Below are positions 17,751 through 26,475 of a DNA stretch of 64,000 bases, piece by piece. The stretch lies in contig CAVOIB010000002.1 of assembly GCA_963695975.1 (NCBI GenBank), positions 888,969-952,968 of the forward strand, read 5' to 3'. The notes under the pieces were generated by a model, which saw nothing but the letters and a program-made list of their open reading frames with translations, was not told where the DNA came from and did no database searches. Numbering within the stretch: position 1 is the first letter of the stretch; every line of letters starts with the position of its first letter. This stretch comes from JBBQVZ01 sp963695975. Lineage in GTDB: Bacteria > Actinomycetota > UBA4738 > HRBIN12. The position numbers and the translations under genes were made by a program.

Positions 17751-18149
17751 ATGGACGTCGAGCGCCTCCGGAAGCTCCCGCTCTTCGGTGAGCTGGATCA
17801 TCACGACCTCTCGACCGTGGCGCGGTGGGTCCAAGACGTCGAGTTCGTTGACGGTGATCTGCTGTTCGAGCAGGGAGCGATGCCCTACCAGCTGTTCGTG
17901 ATCGAGCACGGCGAAGCCGAGGTGACACGTGACGGCGGCCTCGTCGCGACGGTGGGACCCGGAGACGTGGTCGGCGAGATGGCGCTGCTGAAGCTGGAGC
18001 GGCGATGGGCGACGGTGCGAGCGGTGGGAAACGTCCGAGCCGTGACCCTGGACGCGGACGCCTTGGCCGCCATCACCGAGGAGATGCCGGAGCTCGCCGA
18101 GCGTCTCCGCGAGATCATGACGGTCCGCGATCGTCAGAACGAGGAGTGA
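17751..18149 (+). CDS. Stand-alone cyclic-nucleotide-binding domain protein
   Basis: The 132-residue protein is a single CNMP domain: VEFVDGDLLFEQGAMPYQLFV, the beta-roll with VIEHGEAEV, and the phosphate-binding cassette GDVVGEMALLKLERRWATVRAV, including the conserved Gly-Glu and Arg. There is no DNA-binding, channel or kinase domain, so it may act by binding a partner when cAMP or another nucleotide is present. It follows the EEP protein gene by 32 bp on the same strand and ends 6 bp from the opposing gene. No ribosome-binding site is obvious. Ligand and partner are unknown. Confidence 0.85.
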   Translation: MDVERLRKLPLFGELDHHDLSTVARWVQDVEFVDGDLLFEQGAMPYQLFVIEHGEAEVTRDGGLVATVGPGDVVGEMALLKLERRWATVRAVGNVRAVTLDADALAAITEEMPELAERLREIMTVRDRQNEE

Positions 18150-18155
18150 CCGCGA

Positions 18156-18716
18156 TCAGAAGCGGTCATGCCGGGGCTTCAGCCCGGTAGTGAAGGAGTC
18201 GCACAGATCCGTCGAGGATCCGACGATCGTCTTCGAGGACACGTCGAGGATCCCCGTCTTGTAGTCGTAGGACCCCTTCATCAGCACGACACCCGTCACC
18301 CAGAGGAAGAACGGCGTTCCCGTGTCGATGCCCCAGATCGCGCCATCTCCCGCGAACACGATCGTGCTGGTGGTCCCGTCGGCATTCGGCGTGACCGACA
18401 CGAGCGTCCGTTCGTCGAGCGACCAGTCGATCTGGGGGGTCGGCGGGTCTGAGGTGGCGGGCTTGGTGAACAGCGTGGTCGTGCGGGTGGCGAATGTCTG
18501 GAGGACGATTGATCCGCGGCGGTCCGTCCACGTGGTCCACGTCCGATTGTCACGGGGCTGATCGATGGTCACCGGGACCAGGAACGAGCACCCCCCGATC
18601 TCTTGGCGGATCCCCGGGATCGACGCGACGGTCCTGGTCAGAGCGAGCGCCGGCTGCGTGCCGAGAAATAGGGTCCCGACGAGCAGCGTGGTCACGAACA
18701 GAACTGATCGACGCAT
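18156..18716 (-). CDS. Secreted protein of unknown function
   Basis: A 186-residue protein with a clear signal peptide (RSVLFVTTLLVGTLFLG, cleavage near ALA). The mature part is beta-rich with a Cys near residue 43 (GGCSFLVPV) and another near residue 172 (DLCDSF), which could form a disulfide. I recognise no family. ATG 18716 is preceded by TAGACT exactly 6 nt upstream. The gene lies between the cyclic-nucleotide-binding gene (6-bp convergent gap) and the PHP gene (32 bp upstream on the same strand). Confidence 0.65.
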   Translation of the reverse strand: MRRSVLFVTTLLVGTLFLGTQPALALTRTVASIPGIRQEIGGCSFLVPVTIDQPRDNRTWTTWTDRRGSIVLQTFATRTTTLFTKPATSDPPTPQIDWSLDERTLVSVTPNADGTTSTIVFAGDGAIWGIDTGTPFFLWVTGVVLMKGSYDYKTGILDVSSKTIVGSSTDLCDSFTTGLKPRHDRF

Positions 18717-18722
18717 CTAGTT

Positions 18723-18728
18723 AGTCTA
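18723..18728 (-). promoter_or_regulatory. -10 hexamer of the secreted protein gene (leaderless)
   Basis: TAGACT ends exactly 6 nt before ATG 18716, in the 32-bp gap after the PHP gene stop. Confidence 0.5.
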
Positions 18729-18748
18729 CGAGCCGTCGATCGCGTGTG

Positions 18749-19714
18749 CTATACGCCGTTCGTCCAGGCCGAGTGGCCGTCCCGGTCCGTCGCCACGACG
18801 CGCACGAACGGCAGGCCACCGACCTTCGGGTGGAACCGGGCACGGACGATGGATCCGTGATCGTCCCGTTCCAGGATGCGCGCGTCCTCCTGGCGGCCCC
18901 GATGGCCGGCGGATACGGCCCATCCCTCCTGGTAGCGCGAATGCAACGCAACGGAGCGGCACGGACTGCAGCGGACCTCGATCTCGTCGCCGTCGCGCGT
19001 CACGTCGTGCAGGATCGGACCCGAGGACGCATAGGTGTCGTGCCGACGGAGGGCCTCGAGGACGGCGAGGCGCGAGCGATCGGCCGCCCGGACCATCGTC
19101 CAGGCGTCCCCGATGTCGAAGAGCGGGTAGTGGCTGTCGTCGGTCGCGATCGCCGAGAGCGATCCTCCGGCTTCGAGGGCGAGATCCCAGATGTAGGAGG
19201 AATCGCCACGGCCGTTCTCCCGTTCGGCGGACGCGTTGTAGAGCTCCAGCCCGGTCAAGCCCTGCGCGGTCAGGATGACCTCGGGCGGGAGCCCGCTCCA
19301 ATACGGATGGGCGACGAACGCCGCGCCCCCCTGACCCGTGACGAACGTGGCCGCCGTTGAGAGATCAGGGAACGTCTTGAAAGCGTAGTTGTCGATCGTC
19401 TCCCAGTACTTGCGGTCGCCGCCCGGGTCGTCGGGTATCTCGTCGATGCCGATCGCGAGGATCTCGGTGTAGCGGCCCGGTCCCAGCGGGTCCACAGCGA
19501 GCTCGGCGCCGGTGACCACCAGGAGGTGCTCGGTCGAGGGCACCGACGTGAGGGTCCAGTGATCGGTGATCGCGAGGACGTCGAACCCCGCCCATTCGTA
19601 GTGCGCCGCAACCGCCTCCGGGCGCAGCTCGCCGTCGGTGTCGGACGTATGCGTGTGGAGGGCGGCCTTCAGCCAGATGCCCTCCGCGGCGAACGGACCC
19701 GCTCCCGCTTCCAT
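18749..19714 (-). CDS. PHP-domain metal-dependent phosphoesterase
   Basis: The 321-residue protein begins its PHP domain with LHTHTSDTDGELRPEA at about residues 19-34 and continues AGFDVLAITDHWTL, GAELAVDP, AAFVAHPYWSG and AIATDDSHYP. These supply the His/Asp/Glu metal ligands of the family. About 90 C-terminal residues beyond the PHP core carry two Cys (RCSPCRS) and may form a small extra domain. It would hydrolyse phosphoesters of nucleotides or small molecules. ATG 19714 has TAGCAT exactly 6 nt upstream. It is divergent from the solute-binding-protein gene across only 23-26 bp, with overlapping promoters. Substrate unknown. Confidence 0.88.
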   Translation of the reverse strand: MEAGAGPFAAEGIWLKAALHTHTSDTDGELRPEAVAAHYEWAGFDVLAITDHWTLTSVPSTEHLLVVTGAELAVDPLGPGRYTEILAIGIDEIPDDPGGDRKYWETIDNYAFKTFPDLSTAATFVTGQGGAAFVAHPYWSGLPPEVILTAQGLTGLELYNASAERENGRGDSSYIWDLALEAGGSLSAIATDDSHYPLFDIGDAWTMVRAADRSRLAVLEALRRHDTYASSGPILHDVTRDGDEIEVRCSPCRSVALHSRYQEGWAVSAGHRGRQEDARILERDDHGSIVRARFHPKVGGLPFVRVVATDRDGHSAWTNGV

Positions 19715-19720
19715 GAGGTG

Positions 19721-19726
19721 ATGCTA
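19721..19726 (-). promoter_or_regulatory. -10 hexamer of the PHP gene (leaderless, overlaps divergent -10)
   Basis: TAGCAT on the minus strand ends 6 nt before ATG 19714. Its first two bases are shared with the plus-strand hexamer at 19725-19730 through the palindrome GCTAGC. Confidence 0.55.
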
Positions 19727-19730
19727 GCGT
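19725..19730 (+). promoter_or_regulatory. -10 hexamer of the solute-binding-protein gene (leaderless)
   Basis: TAGCGT ends 7 nt before the GTG at 19738 (next codon ATG 19741). It overlaps the divergent -10 of the PHP gene, so the two polymerases could not bind at once. Confidence 0.55.
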
Positions 19731-19737
19731 CTCGCCC

Positions 19738-21612
19738 GTGATGACCGGTATCCGACGCGGGCTCGCCATCCTGATCGCCGCCGCGTGGACGCTCTCGGGG
19801 GCACTCAACGGAGCCGCGTCGGCCGACGACACATCACCTGCGCAGGCCACCACGTTCACCTGGGCGGACACCGCGCAACCGAGCTCGCTCAACCCGCTCG
19901 TGGGGTACGAGGGAGCCGACTGGGTGATCTGGGCGATCAACTACAACCTGCCCATCGAGTTCGGGACCGCCGACTTCCTGCCCGACTACGCGCATTCCGT
20001 CGTTACGAGCGTGGACGCGGCGGGCGACGGCATGACGTTCACGTACCACCTCCGCCCGGGCATGAAGTGGTCCGACGGCCAGCCGTTCACCGCCGAAGAC
20101 ATGGCGTGGACCCTGACGTTCTACAAGGAGAACCGGATCAGCAACTACATCTCCGATCTCGGGCTCCTGGACACCGCCGTCGCGACCGACGACACCACGG
20201 TCGTCATCAAGACGTCGCAGCCGACGTCGTTCTTCTCGGGGGAAACCGTCTTCATGTACGAGTACATCTTGCCCAAGCACATCTGGGGCAAGTACGAGCA
20301 GGATCTGAAGGGGGCGAGGCAGTTCAGCAACGTTCCCTCGGTCGGCTCGGGCCCGTACGTGATCACGGAGTACACGCCGGGGCAGTCGGTCACCCTCGAG
20401 CGCAACCCGTACTACTGGGGCACGTCCGTCGGGCTCACGCCGCATTTCGACAGGCTCGTCTATCTGATCTACAACAACGAGGACGCCGAGGCGTCTGCGC
20501 TCCAGAACGGCGAGATCGACTTCGGGTACTTCAACTCCGCCAACATCCTGGATGCTCTCCGCGGCAAGCCGAACGTGGTTACCCGAGGCGCGATCGTCCC
20601 ACGCTTCTCAGAGATCGGGATCAACACGGGATCGGCGTATCAGACGAACACCGCGGGGGGCTTCTCGCCTCACGGTGACGGGGCGCATGCCCTCACCGAT
20701 CCGGTCGTGCGGCGAGCCATCCGCCAGGCCGTCGACGGCCAGCTGATCGTGGATCGAGTGCTGCTCGGCTACGGGATCCCCGCCGACTCCCCGGTGCAAC
20801 CGACGGCGACGACCGGGGATTGGAACCCATCGGCGGAGGAGGCGCTCCCGTTCGACATCGATGCTGCGAACGCCAACCTCGATGCTGCCGGGTACGCGAG
20901 GGGACCGGACGGCATCCGCGTGGATCCGTTCGACGGGAAGCCGCTCGTGTTCCGCTACTACACGCGCAACGCCGACCAGAACACGATCGAGACCGCGCCG
21001 TTCGTCAAGGACTGGCTCTCGCAGATCGGGATAAAGATCGACGTGAAGGCCGTCAGCGACACGAAGCTCGAGACGTTGGTCGAGGCCGGCACGTACGACC
21101 TCTTCGACTGGTACTGGTTCCCGAACCCGGACCCCAACTTCATCCTGGACATCTTCACCTGCGACCAGCGACCACCTGCGCCGGGTATCTACAGGAACAG
21201 CGACAACTACTACTGCAACCCAGAGTACGACGCGCTCTTCGCGGCGCAGTCCCGGACGACCGATCCCAGCGAGCGAGCCGACATCGTCCACCGGATGCAA
21301 TCGATCCTGTATCGGGACGAGCCGTACGTCGTCATGTACTACAGCGCGACGCTCGAGGGGTATCGATCGGATCGGGTGACCGGGTTCACGCCGCAGCCGG
21401 CCGACCAGGGAGACGTTCAGGGGGATCTGCTGGCGACGTACGGACCGTTCTCGTTCATCAACGTGCGACCGGCGGCGGACTCTTCGGGCTCGACCGACAC
21501 GAAGGGCGCGTCCTCGACCGTGTGGATCGTGGGAACGATCCTCGCGTTGCTGGTCGTCGCCGGTGTAGTGATCGTTCGTCGGCGCCGTGTCGACGATGAG
21601 GACCGCGCCTGA
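19738..21612 (+). CDS. ABC-type family 5 substrate-binding protein with C-terminal membrane anchor
   Basis: The 624-residue protein has a signal peptide (GIRRGLAILIAAAWTLSGAL) and a full SBP_bac_5 domain: LNPLVGYEGADW, YHLRPGMKWSDGQPFTAEDM, SGPYVITEY, ALRGKPNV, LTDPVVRRAIRQAVD and DLFDWYWFPNPDP. This family delivers peptides, opines or nickel chelates to ABC importers. It lacks a lipobox; instead it ends with a membrane helix at about residues 590-612 and a basic RRRR stop-transfer, so it is tethered at the C-terminus. No permease or ATPase genes for it are nearby. GTG 19738 or ATG 19741 may serve as start. Ligand unknown. Confidence 0.9.
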   Translation: MMTGIRRGLAILIAAAWTLSGALNGAASADDTSPAQATTFTWADTAQPSSLNPLVGYEGADWVIWAINYNLPIEFGTADFLPDYAHSVVTSVDAAGDGMTFTYHLRPGMKWSDGQPFTAEDMAWTLTFYKENRISNYISDLGLLDTAVATDDTTVVIKTSQPTSFFSGETVFMYEYILPKHIWGKYEQDLKGARQFSNVPSVGSGPYVITEYTPGQSVTLERNPYYWGTSVGLTPHFDRLVYLIYNNEDAEASALQNGEIDFGYFNSANILDALRGKPNVVTRGAIVPRFSEIGINTGSAYQTNTAGGFSPHGDGAHALTDPVVRRAIRQAVDGQLIVDRVLLGYGIPADSPVQPTATTGDWNPSAEEALPFDIDAANANLDAAGYARGPDGIRVDPFDGKPLVFRYYTRNADQNTIETAPFVKDWLSQIGIKIDVKAVSDTKLETLVEAGTYDLFDWYWFPNPDPNFILDIFTCDQRPPAPGIYRNSDNYYCNPEYDALFAAQSRTTDPSERADIVHRMQSILYRDEPYVVMYYSATLEGYRSDRVTGFTPQPADQGDVQGDLLATYGPFSFINVRPAADSSGSTDTKGASSTVWIVGTILALLVVAGVVIVRRRRVDDEDRA

Positions 21613-21614
21613 GG

Positions 21615-22589
21615 TCAGTCCCGGATCGAGAGCAGCAGCTTGCCCGACGTCGCCCGGCTCTCCAGAGCTCGGTGTGCCTCGCTCGCCCGATCGAGGGGGA
21701 AGCGGGCGTGGATGTGCACGTCGAGTTCTCCCGCTTCGATCATCGAGAAGACCTCGCCGCTCCGCCACAGCAGCTCCTCGCGCGTCGAGACGAAGTCCGT
21801 GAGCCGCGGCCGGGTCAGCATGAGCGATCCGCCGTGCTGCAACCGGGCCGGATCCACGGGGTCGACCGGCCCGCTCGATTGGCCGCATAGGATCATCGAG
21901 CCACGCGGGCGGAGACATCGCAGGCTCGCGTCGAACGTGGTCCGCCCGACCGAGTCGAAGACGGCGCTCACGCCCTGCCCGCCCGTCGTCTCCGCGACGG
22001 CCTCCGCGACGTCCTCATGCGTGTATAGCACGATGTGATCGGCACCCGCCACGCGTGCCCTCTCCGCCTTCTCGGGTGAGGACGTCGTGCCGATCACCCG
22101 CAAGCCGGCTCGCTTCGCCAGCTGGGTGAGGAGGAGTCCCAGGCCGCCCGCCGCGGCCTGGATCAGGCACCAGTCGCCCGGCTCGAACCGGCGGATCGAG
22201 TGCACGAGGAAATGGGCGGTCATGCCTTGCAGGAGCGCCGCGGCAGCCAGGTCGGCGCCGACCGCTGCCGGGATCGGTATCAGCCGCTCGGCCGGTACGT
22301 TGACCGCATCCGCGTAGGCGCCCTGGACCATCGCGAACGCCACCCGGTCACCTACCGCCACGTCGTCGACACCGGGTCCGAGCGCGGACACGACCCCCGA
22401 GCCCTCCGAGCCCGCAGTGAACGGAAGCGGCAGGGGATACAGGCCGGTCCGCTGGTAGATGTCGATGAAGTTCACGCCCGCGAACTCGAGCTGGACCGAC
22501 GCCTGACCCTCGCCCGGCTGCGGCTCGGGGACGTCGTCGACGATCAGCGCCTCGGGACCGCCGTTCGCGTGGACCCGGACCGCCCTCAT
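21615..22589 (-). CDS. Quinone oxidoreductase-like MDR family protein
   Basis: The 324-residue protein is a zinc-free medium-chain reductase: GVNFIDIYQRTGLYPLPLPF near residue 38, GSEGSGVV, the NADPH-binding AAAGGLGLLLTQLAKRAG, and a C-terminal SRATSGKLLLSI. This matches NADPH:quinone reductase (Qor), which reduces quinones by one or two electrons. The start at ATG 22589 is set by GGAGGG upstream; the open frame to 22697 would overlap the divergent EamA gene. It converges on the solute-binding-protein gene with a 2-bp gap. The function is assigned at family level. Confidence 0.9.
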   Translation of the reverse strand: MRAVRVHANGGPEALIVDDVPEPQPGEGQASVQLEFAGVNFIDIYQRTGLYPLPLPFTAGSEGSGVVSALGPGVDDVAVGDRVAFAMVQGAYADAVNVPAERLIPIPAAVGADLAAAALLQGMTAHFLVHSIRRFEPGDWCLIQAAAGGLGLLLTQLAKRAGLRVIGTTSSPEKAERARVAGADHIVLYTHEDVAEAVAETTGGQGVSAVFDSVGRTTFDASLRCLRPRGSMILCGQSSGPVDPVDPARLQHGGSLMLTRPRLTDFVSTREELLWRSGEVFSMIEAGELDVHIHARFPLDRASEAHRALESRATSGKLLLSIRD

Positions 22590-22667
22590 GCGTCCCTCCT
22601 CTTGCCATGGCGGATGTGTCGACAGCCTAGCCAGGTCGCAAGCCCTGGGGAGCCCTGACTCCGCTGG

Positions 22668-22673
22668 TAGCGT
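22668..22673 (+). promoter_or_regulatory. -10 hexamer of the EamA transporter gene (leaderless)
   Basis: TAGCGT ends exactly 6 nt before ATG 22680, with no Shine-Dalgarno. Confidence 0.5.
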
Positions 22674-22679
22674 CGGGCG

Positions 22680-23612
22680 ATGCCCCTCGACGTCCATGCC
22701 GAGCCGGAGCGCCGGACGGCCGGGATCCTCGCGATCTCGTTCACCACGATCGCGTGGGGGCTGGTTCCACTCATCCTGAAGCAGACCGACATGCCGGCGC
22801 TGACGTTCGCGGCGTACCGGCTCTGGATGGGCGTCCTCGTCTACGCGGTGGTGTTCGCGGTCACGGGCCGAAGGTTGCGGTGGGCGACGGTCCGCGTCTG
22901 TGCGTTGGGGGGCGTGTTCTTCGCGATCGACGTGGCGTGCAGCTTCCTCGCGTTCCAGCTGACGAGCGTGGCGAACGCGACGATCATCGGTGCGCTCGCG
23001 CCTGTTTGCATCGCGCTCGGCGCAGCCCGATGGTTCGGCGAGCGTATCGAACGTCGCGATCTGTTCTTCGTCGGTGCGTCGTTCGTGGGCGTGGCGATCG
23101 TGGCGATCGGATCCGCTGGCTCCCCCGCCTCGGGTGTCTGGGGCGACATCTTCGCCGGCATCAGCGTTCTGTCATGGACGGCGTACTGGCTCTACTCCAA
23201 ACGCGCCCGCGCGCGCATCGGGGCGCTCGAGTACATGGCGAGCGTCATGACCGTCGCCGCGATCCTCATGACGGCCTTCGCGGCCGTCTCCGGGCAAGGC
23301 CTGGCCCCCCCGCACGGCGTGGACTGGGGATGGATCTGGCTGGTGACGCTCGTGCCCGGGGCGCTCGGGCACTCGCTCGTCGCCTGGTCCCATCGGCACG
23401 TGGAGGCGTGGCTCGGATCGTTGATCACCCAGTGCCAGCCCATCGTGGCCTCGATCGCCGCGTGGATCCTGCTCGGCGAGTCGCTCACGACGGCCACGAT
23501 CGTCGGGGGGATCGTGGTCCTCGCCGCGACCGCGGGCGTCCTGCTGGACACGCGGCGGCGAGCGGCGGGCGACACGTTCGCCGAACCCGAATCGCCGGCG
23601 CCCGCCGGCTGA
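22680..23612 (+). CDS. EamA/DMT-superfamily transporter
   Basis: The 310-residue protein has ten predicted membrane helices in two EamA repeats (about residues 14-142 and 155-293). Family marks include ISFTTIAWGLVPLIL, the AAYRLW start of helix 2, and VASIAAWILLGESL in helix 9. Such proteins export or take up amino acids, nucleotide sugars or drugs by proton antiport. The start ATG 22680 has a leaderless promoter. It ends 9 bp from the convergent SGNH gene. The substrate cannot be told. Confidence 0.9.
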   Translation: MPLDVHAEPERRTAGILAISFTTIAWGLVPLILKQTDMPALTFAAYRLWMGVLVYAVVFAVTGRRLRWATVRVCALGGVFFAIDVACSFLAFQLTSVANATIIGALAPVCIALGAARWFGERIERRDLFFVGASFVGVAIVAIGSAGSPASGVWGDIFAGISVLSWTAYWLYSKRARARIGALEYMASVMTVAAILMTAFAAVSGQGLAPPHGVDWGWIWLVTLVPGALGHSLVAWSHRHVEAWLGSLITQCQPIVASIAAWILLGESLTTATIVGGIVVLAATAGVLLDTRRRAAGDTFAEPESPAPAG

Positions 23613-23621
23613 GACCTCGAG

Positions 23622-24614
23622 CTACCGCACGCCGGCGGCACGCTCCGCGCGAGGCGCGCACGCGGTCGCGCTCCCGCCGGTGGCAGCGTCGAGCCAGCGC
23701 GACAACGTGGGGGCGATCAGGCGGGCCATGAGATCCTCGTGTCCGGCAAGAGGGTGGACGCCGTCTGCCGACAGCTCGGTGTCATCACTCACGAACGCGT
23801 CCCAATCGGCGATCAGCGTGTTCGGGTACGTGGGCACGGTCCCGCGGATGTGGATGTTGACCCCGGGGATGTTCGTGAGCGGTCCGTGCGCGGTCTGCCA
23901 CACCACGAGCGGCACCCGCCGCAGAAGGTCCAGCATCGTCACCATGTTCTCCCTGAACGCGACGGGGTCCGCATCGTTCGTCCCTAGCTCGATGATCACC
24001 ACGTCGGGTCGTGCGACGCCCTGCGCGGCCGCCGCGGTGATCGCGGAGTTCGTACCACGTCCAACGACGGTGTCGAACCCGATCGTCCACCCCGGGAGCG
24101 CCTCGGAGAGGAAAGGGGCGGCGCCGTCGGCGATCGAGTCACCGATCACGAAGGCGGTCGGGGGGTTCGCGACCGCACGACGCGGCAGACGGAGCCATCG
24201 CGTGACGCTCTCGCCGACGCCAACGTACAGGAGCGCTGGGTCGCCGCCCGCGGCGTAGACCTGCATGTCCGCGCCTTCCCCCAGAGGGATGGCATCAGCA
24301 GGGAGCGCGTCGAGGGGAACGGCGAACCGCCCGCCGACGTATCGCTCGGTGACCCCGCCCGTGGTGCGTTCGAGGACCGGTGGTTCATCGTCACCGCAAC
24401 GGAAGCCGAACAGCTCGGTCGGCGGCACGCACCCGTCGTGGCGGAAGAGGATGAGCGAGCTCGGAGGCGGAAGCCGGCCGCCGCTGGGACAGCCGGCGGT
24501 CGCCACGTCGGGCGGCGACTGCGCGGCCGCCTCCTGGGGCGGGACGCCAGAAGCCCTCGTGCATGCCGAGACGAGGAGCGCCACGACGGCGACCCATCTC
24601 CTCGGGCGAAGCAT
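23622..24614 (-). CDS. SGNH/GDSL-hydrolase lipoprotein
   Basis: The 330-residue protein begins with a lipoprotein signal (RRWVAVVALLVSAC, lipobox Cys at residue 18). The hydrolase domain occupies about residues 150-310: VIGDSIADG (nucleophile Ser), a Gly in VVGRGTNSA, IIELGTNDAD (Asn block) and SADGVHPLAGHED (catalytic Asp/His). It probably de-esterifies cell-wall glycans or lipids at the outer face of the membrane. The N-terminal 120 residues have four Cys and may be a separate disulfide-bonded module. ATG 24614 has GATACT exactly 6 nt upstream. Confidence 0.87.
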   Translation of the reverse strand: MLRPRRWVAVVALLVSACTRASGVPPQEAAAQSPPDVATAGCPSGGRLPPPSSLILFRHDGCVPPTELFGFRCGDDEPPVLERTTGGVTERYVGGRFAVPLDALPADAIPLGEGADMQVYAAGGDPALLYVGVGESVTRWLRLPRRAVANPPTAFVIGDSIADGAAPFLSEALPGWTIGFDTVVGRGTNSAITAAAAQGVARPDVVIIELGTNDADPVAFRENMVTMLDLLRRVPLVVWQTAHGPLTNIPGVNIHIRGTVPTYPNTLIADWDAFVSDDTELSADGVHPLAGHEDLMARLIAPTLSRWLDAATGGSATACAPRAERAAGVR

Positions 24615-24620
24615 GGAAGC

Positions 24621-24626
24621 AGTATC
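24621..24626 (-). promoter_or_regulatory. -10 hexamer of the SGNH lipoprotein gene (leaderless)
   Basis: GATACT ends exactly 6 nt before ATG 24614; identical hexamer and spacing occur before the exonuclease gene. Confidence 0.5.
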
Positions 24627-24682
24627 GCTGGGCCGGAGCCACCTGACCGGAGCGTCGCGGCATCGGCCGCCGCGGCCGGACG

Positions 24683-25717
24683 CTAGCTCGACGCCGCGTA
24701 GCGCTCCGCGACGCGCTCCACGAACGATCCGAACCGCTCCGCCAGCGCGCCGCTCCGGATGTGGAGCAGGTTCTCGGCGTTCTCCTCGCCTCCGTGGGAG
24801 AGGTTGTAGCTCCCCGTGAGGACCTCGCCGTCGGCGACCGTGACCTTCGCGTGCATGAAGTCGTGAACTCCGCCTTGGGCGCTCCAAGGCGTGGACGTCT
24901 TCCCGGACAGACGGGGGCTGATGGCCTCCCACGCCGCGATCTTCCAGTGGTTCGGCGGCCAGGCCCGCCACTGGCCCACCACCTCGCGCATCTGCGTCGC
25001 GTCGTATGCCCCCACCAGGTCGAACGATGCGCGGCCGGCGATCTCGGCGAGGGTCCCGAGGACCGCGCCCGACGTGAGTACCGGGGACAGGATCCGCAGA
25101 CGGTGGTCGGCCGCCGCGATCCGCTCGGCGACGCGGTGCGCGAGCGAGGGGCCGCGCGGTGAGAAGAACGGCTGGGCCTCGACGCCGCGCCCGAGGTCCA
25201 CCTGTGGCCCCGCTCCGCCGCTCGGCTCGATCCGTTCTCGCTCCCAGAGCTGGTCGAAGTTGCGTGCGTAGGCGGCGGCGATCTCCGCGGAGTCGATCCT
25301 GACGATCGTGTTCTCCTCCCGCGCGAACGCGTCGTCCGTCCAGTTGGTCGAACCCGTCCACACGTGCTGCCCGTCGCGCACGACGTACTTGTGGTGCATC
25401 AACGCGCCCTCGTCGTGGATGCCGCGCGTCGGCACCTCGAGGCCGTCGATCGTGTCGGGATCGCTCTCCATCGGGGCGTTGTGGGAGCGGTCCGCCTGGC
25501 GCTCCTTGTTGAACGCCACCCGGACCCGGACGCCGCGCGCCGCGGCGGCCTCCAGCGCGTCAGCGACGCCGCCACTCGCGCCGTGGCGGGCGTGGAAGTC
25601 GTAGATCGCGGCGTCGAGCGTCAGGGTGGCCTCGTCGATGAACGCCCGCAAGCGGCCGGCCACCTCGTCGGCCGACTGCCTGCCGTCCTCCAGGAAGTCT
25701 GCTTCGATCCTGGTCAC
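24683..25717 (-). CDS. Phospholipase D-like protein with two HKD motifs
   Basis: The 344-residue protein has two PLD catalytic motifs: HHKYVVRDGQHVWTGSTNW near residue 108 and HAKVTVADGEVLTGSYNLS near residue 290. Both contain H-x-K, a downstream Gly and a Ser/Asn. Two motifs on one chain suffice for an active phosphodiesterase (phospholipid, cardiolipin or nuclease type). There is no signal peptide or membrane helix, so it is cytoplasmic. Its GTG start overlaps the TGA of the LOG-family gene (GTGA, 25714-25717), so the two are translationally coupled. Confidence 0.87.
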   Translation of the reverse strand: MTRIEADFLEDGRQSADEVAGRLRAFIDEATLTLDAAIYDFHARHGASGGVADALEAAAARGVRVRVAFNKERQADRSHNAPMESDPDTIDGLEVPTRGIHDEGALMHHKYVVRDGQHVWTGSTNWTDDAFAREENTIVRIDSAEIAAAYARNFDQLWERERIEPSGGAGPQVDLGRGVEAQPFFSPRGPSLAHRVAERIAAADHRLRILSPVLTSGAVLGTLAEIAGRASFDLVGAYDATQMREVVGQWRAWPPNHWKIAAWEAISPRLSGKTSTPWSAQGGVHDFMHAKVTVADGEVLTGSYNLSHGGEENAENLLHIRSGALAERFGSFVERVAERYAASS

Positions 25718-26406
25718 TCGCCGGGGACCTCGCCGTCAGCGATATCGTGGAAGCAGCGGCGCTCGTAGCAGGCGATGAGCGTCTCGACGGCGACGGCGGG
25801 ATCGTCGGTGACGGAAACCAGTTGGAGGTCGTCGGCGGAGATCAGTCCGTCGGGGATCAAGGCGCCGTTCGTCCAGGCGAGCATCGGCCGCCAGTGGTCG
25901 GTGCCGAACAGGACCACGGGGAAGTGGCGGATCACTCCCGTCTGGATCAAGGTCAAAGACTCGAACAGCTCGTCGAGCGTGCCGAACCCCCCGGGGAAGA
26001 CGACGAACCCTTCTGCCCCCTTCACGAACATCGTCTTGCGCGCGTAGAAGTGATGGAAGGTGAGCTCGATGTCGAGGTAGGCGTTGCTGCCCTGTTCGTG
26101 CGGAAGCAGGATGTTGAATCCGACCGACAGGCCACCCGCCTCGCGACACCCGCGGTTCGCCGCCTCCATGATGCCGGGACCGCCCCCCGTGATCACCGCC
26201 CAGTTACGGTCGGCGAACGCCTTGCCGGTCGCCTCCGCCGACGCGTAGGCGGGATCGTCGGTCCCGATCCGGGCCGAGCCGAAGATCGAGACGGCGGGCC
26301 GATCGATCCGGTTCACCGTCTCGAAGCCCGCGCGGAACTCCTCCTCGATGTCGCGCACCTGACGATCGATCTGTCCGTCGCGTTGGAACATCCGACGGTC
26401 GTCCAC
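25714..26406 (-). CDS. LOG-family protein (TIGR00730, cytokinin riboside 5'-monophosphate phosphoribohydrolase-like)
   Basis: The 230-residue Rossmann-like protein contains SIFGSARIG near residue 42, ITGGGPGIMEAANRG near residue 72, and the catalytic PGGFGTLDELFE near residue 138. These are signatures of the LOG/lysine-decarboxylase-like family that cleaves nucleoside 5'-monophosphates at the N-glycosidic bond. GTG 26406 is supported by GACACT exactly 6 nt upstream. It is coupled to the PLD-like gene, so both may act on nucleotides or phosphodiesters, an inference. It is divergent from the mannosyltransferase-like gene (69 bp). Confidence 0.9.
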   Translation of the reverse strand: MDDRRMFQRDGQIDRQVRDIEEEFRAGFETVNRIDRPAVSIFGSARIGTDDPAYASAEATGKAFADRNWAVITGGGPGIMEAANRGCREAGGLSVGFNILLPHEQGSNAYLDIELTFHHFYARKTMFVKGAEGFVVFPGGFGTLDELFESLTLIQTGVIRHFPVVLFGTDHWRPMLAWTNGALIPDGLISADDLQLVSVTDDPAVAVETLIACYERRCFHDIADGEVPGE

Positions 26407-26412
26407 GCGGTC

Positions 26413-26418
26413 AGTGTC
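26413..26418 (-). promoter_or_regulatory. -10 hexamer of the LOG-PLD operon (leaderless)
   Basis: GACACT ends exactly 6 nt before GTG 26406. Confidence 0.45.
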
Positions 26419-26475
26419 GACGCCGGGCGGACGAGCGACAAGCGATGAACCTCACGGTGGTACGTTCGCGCTCCA

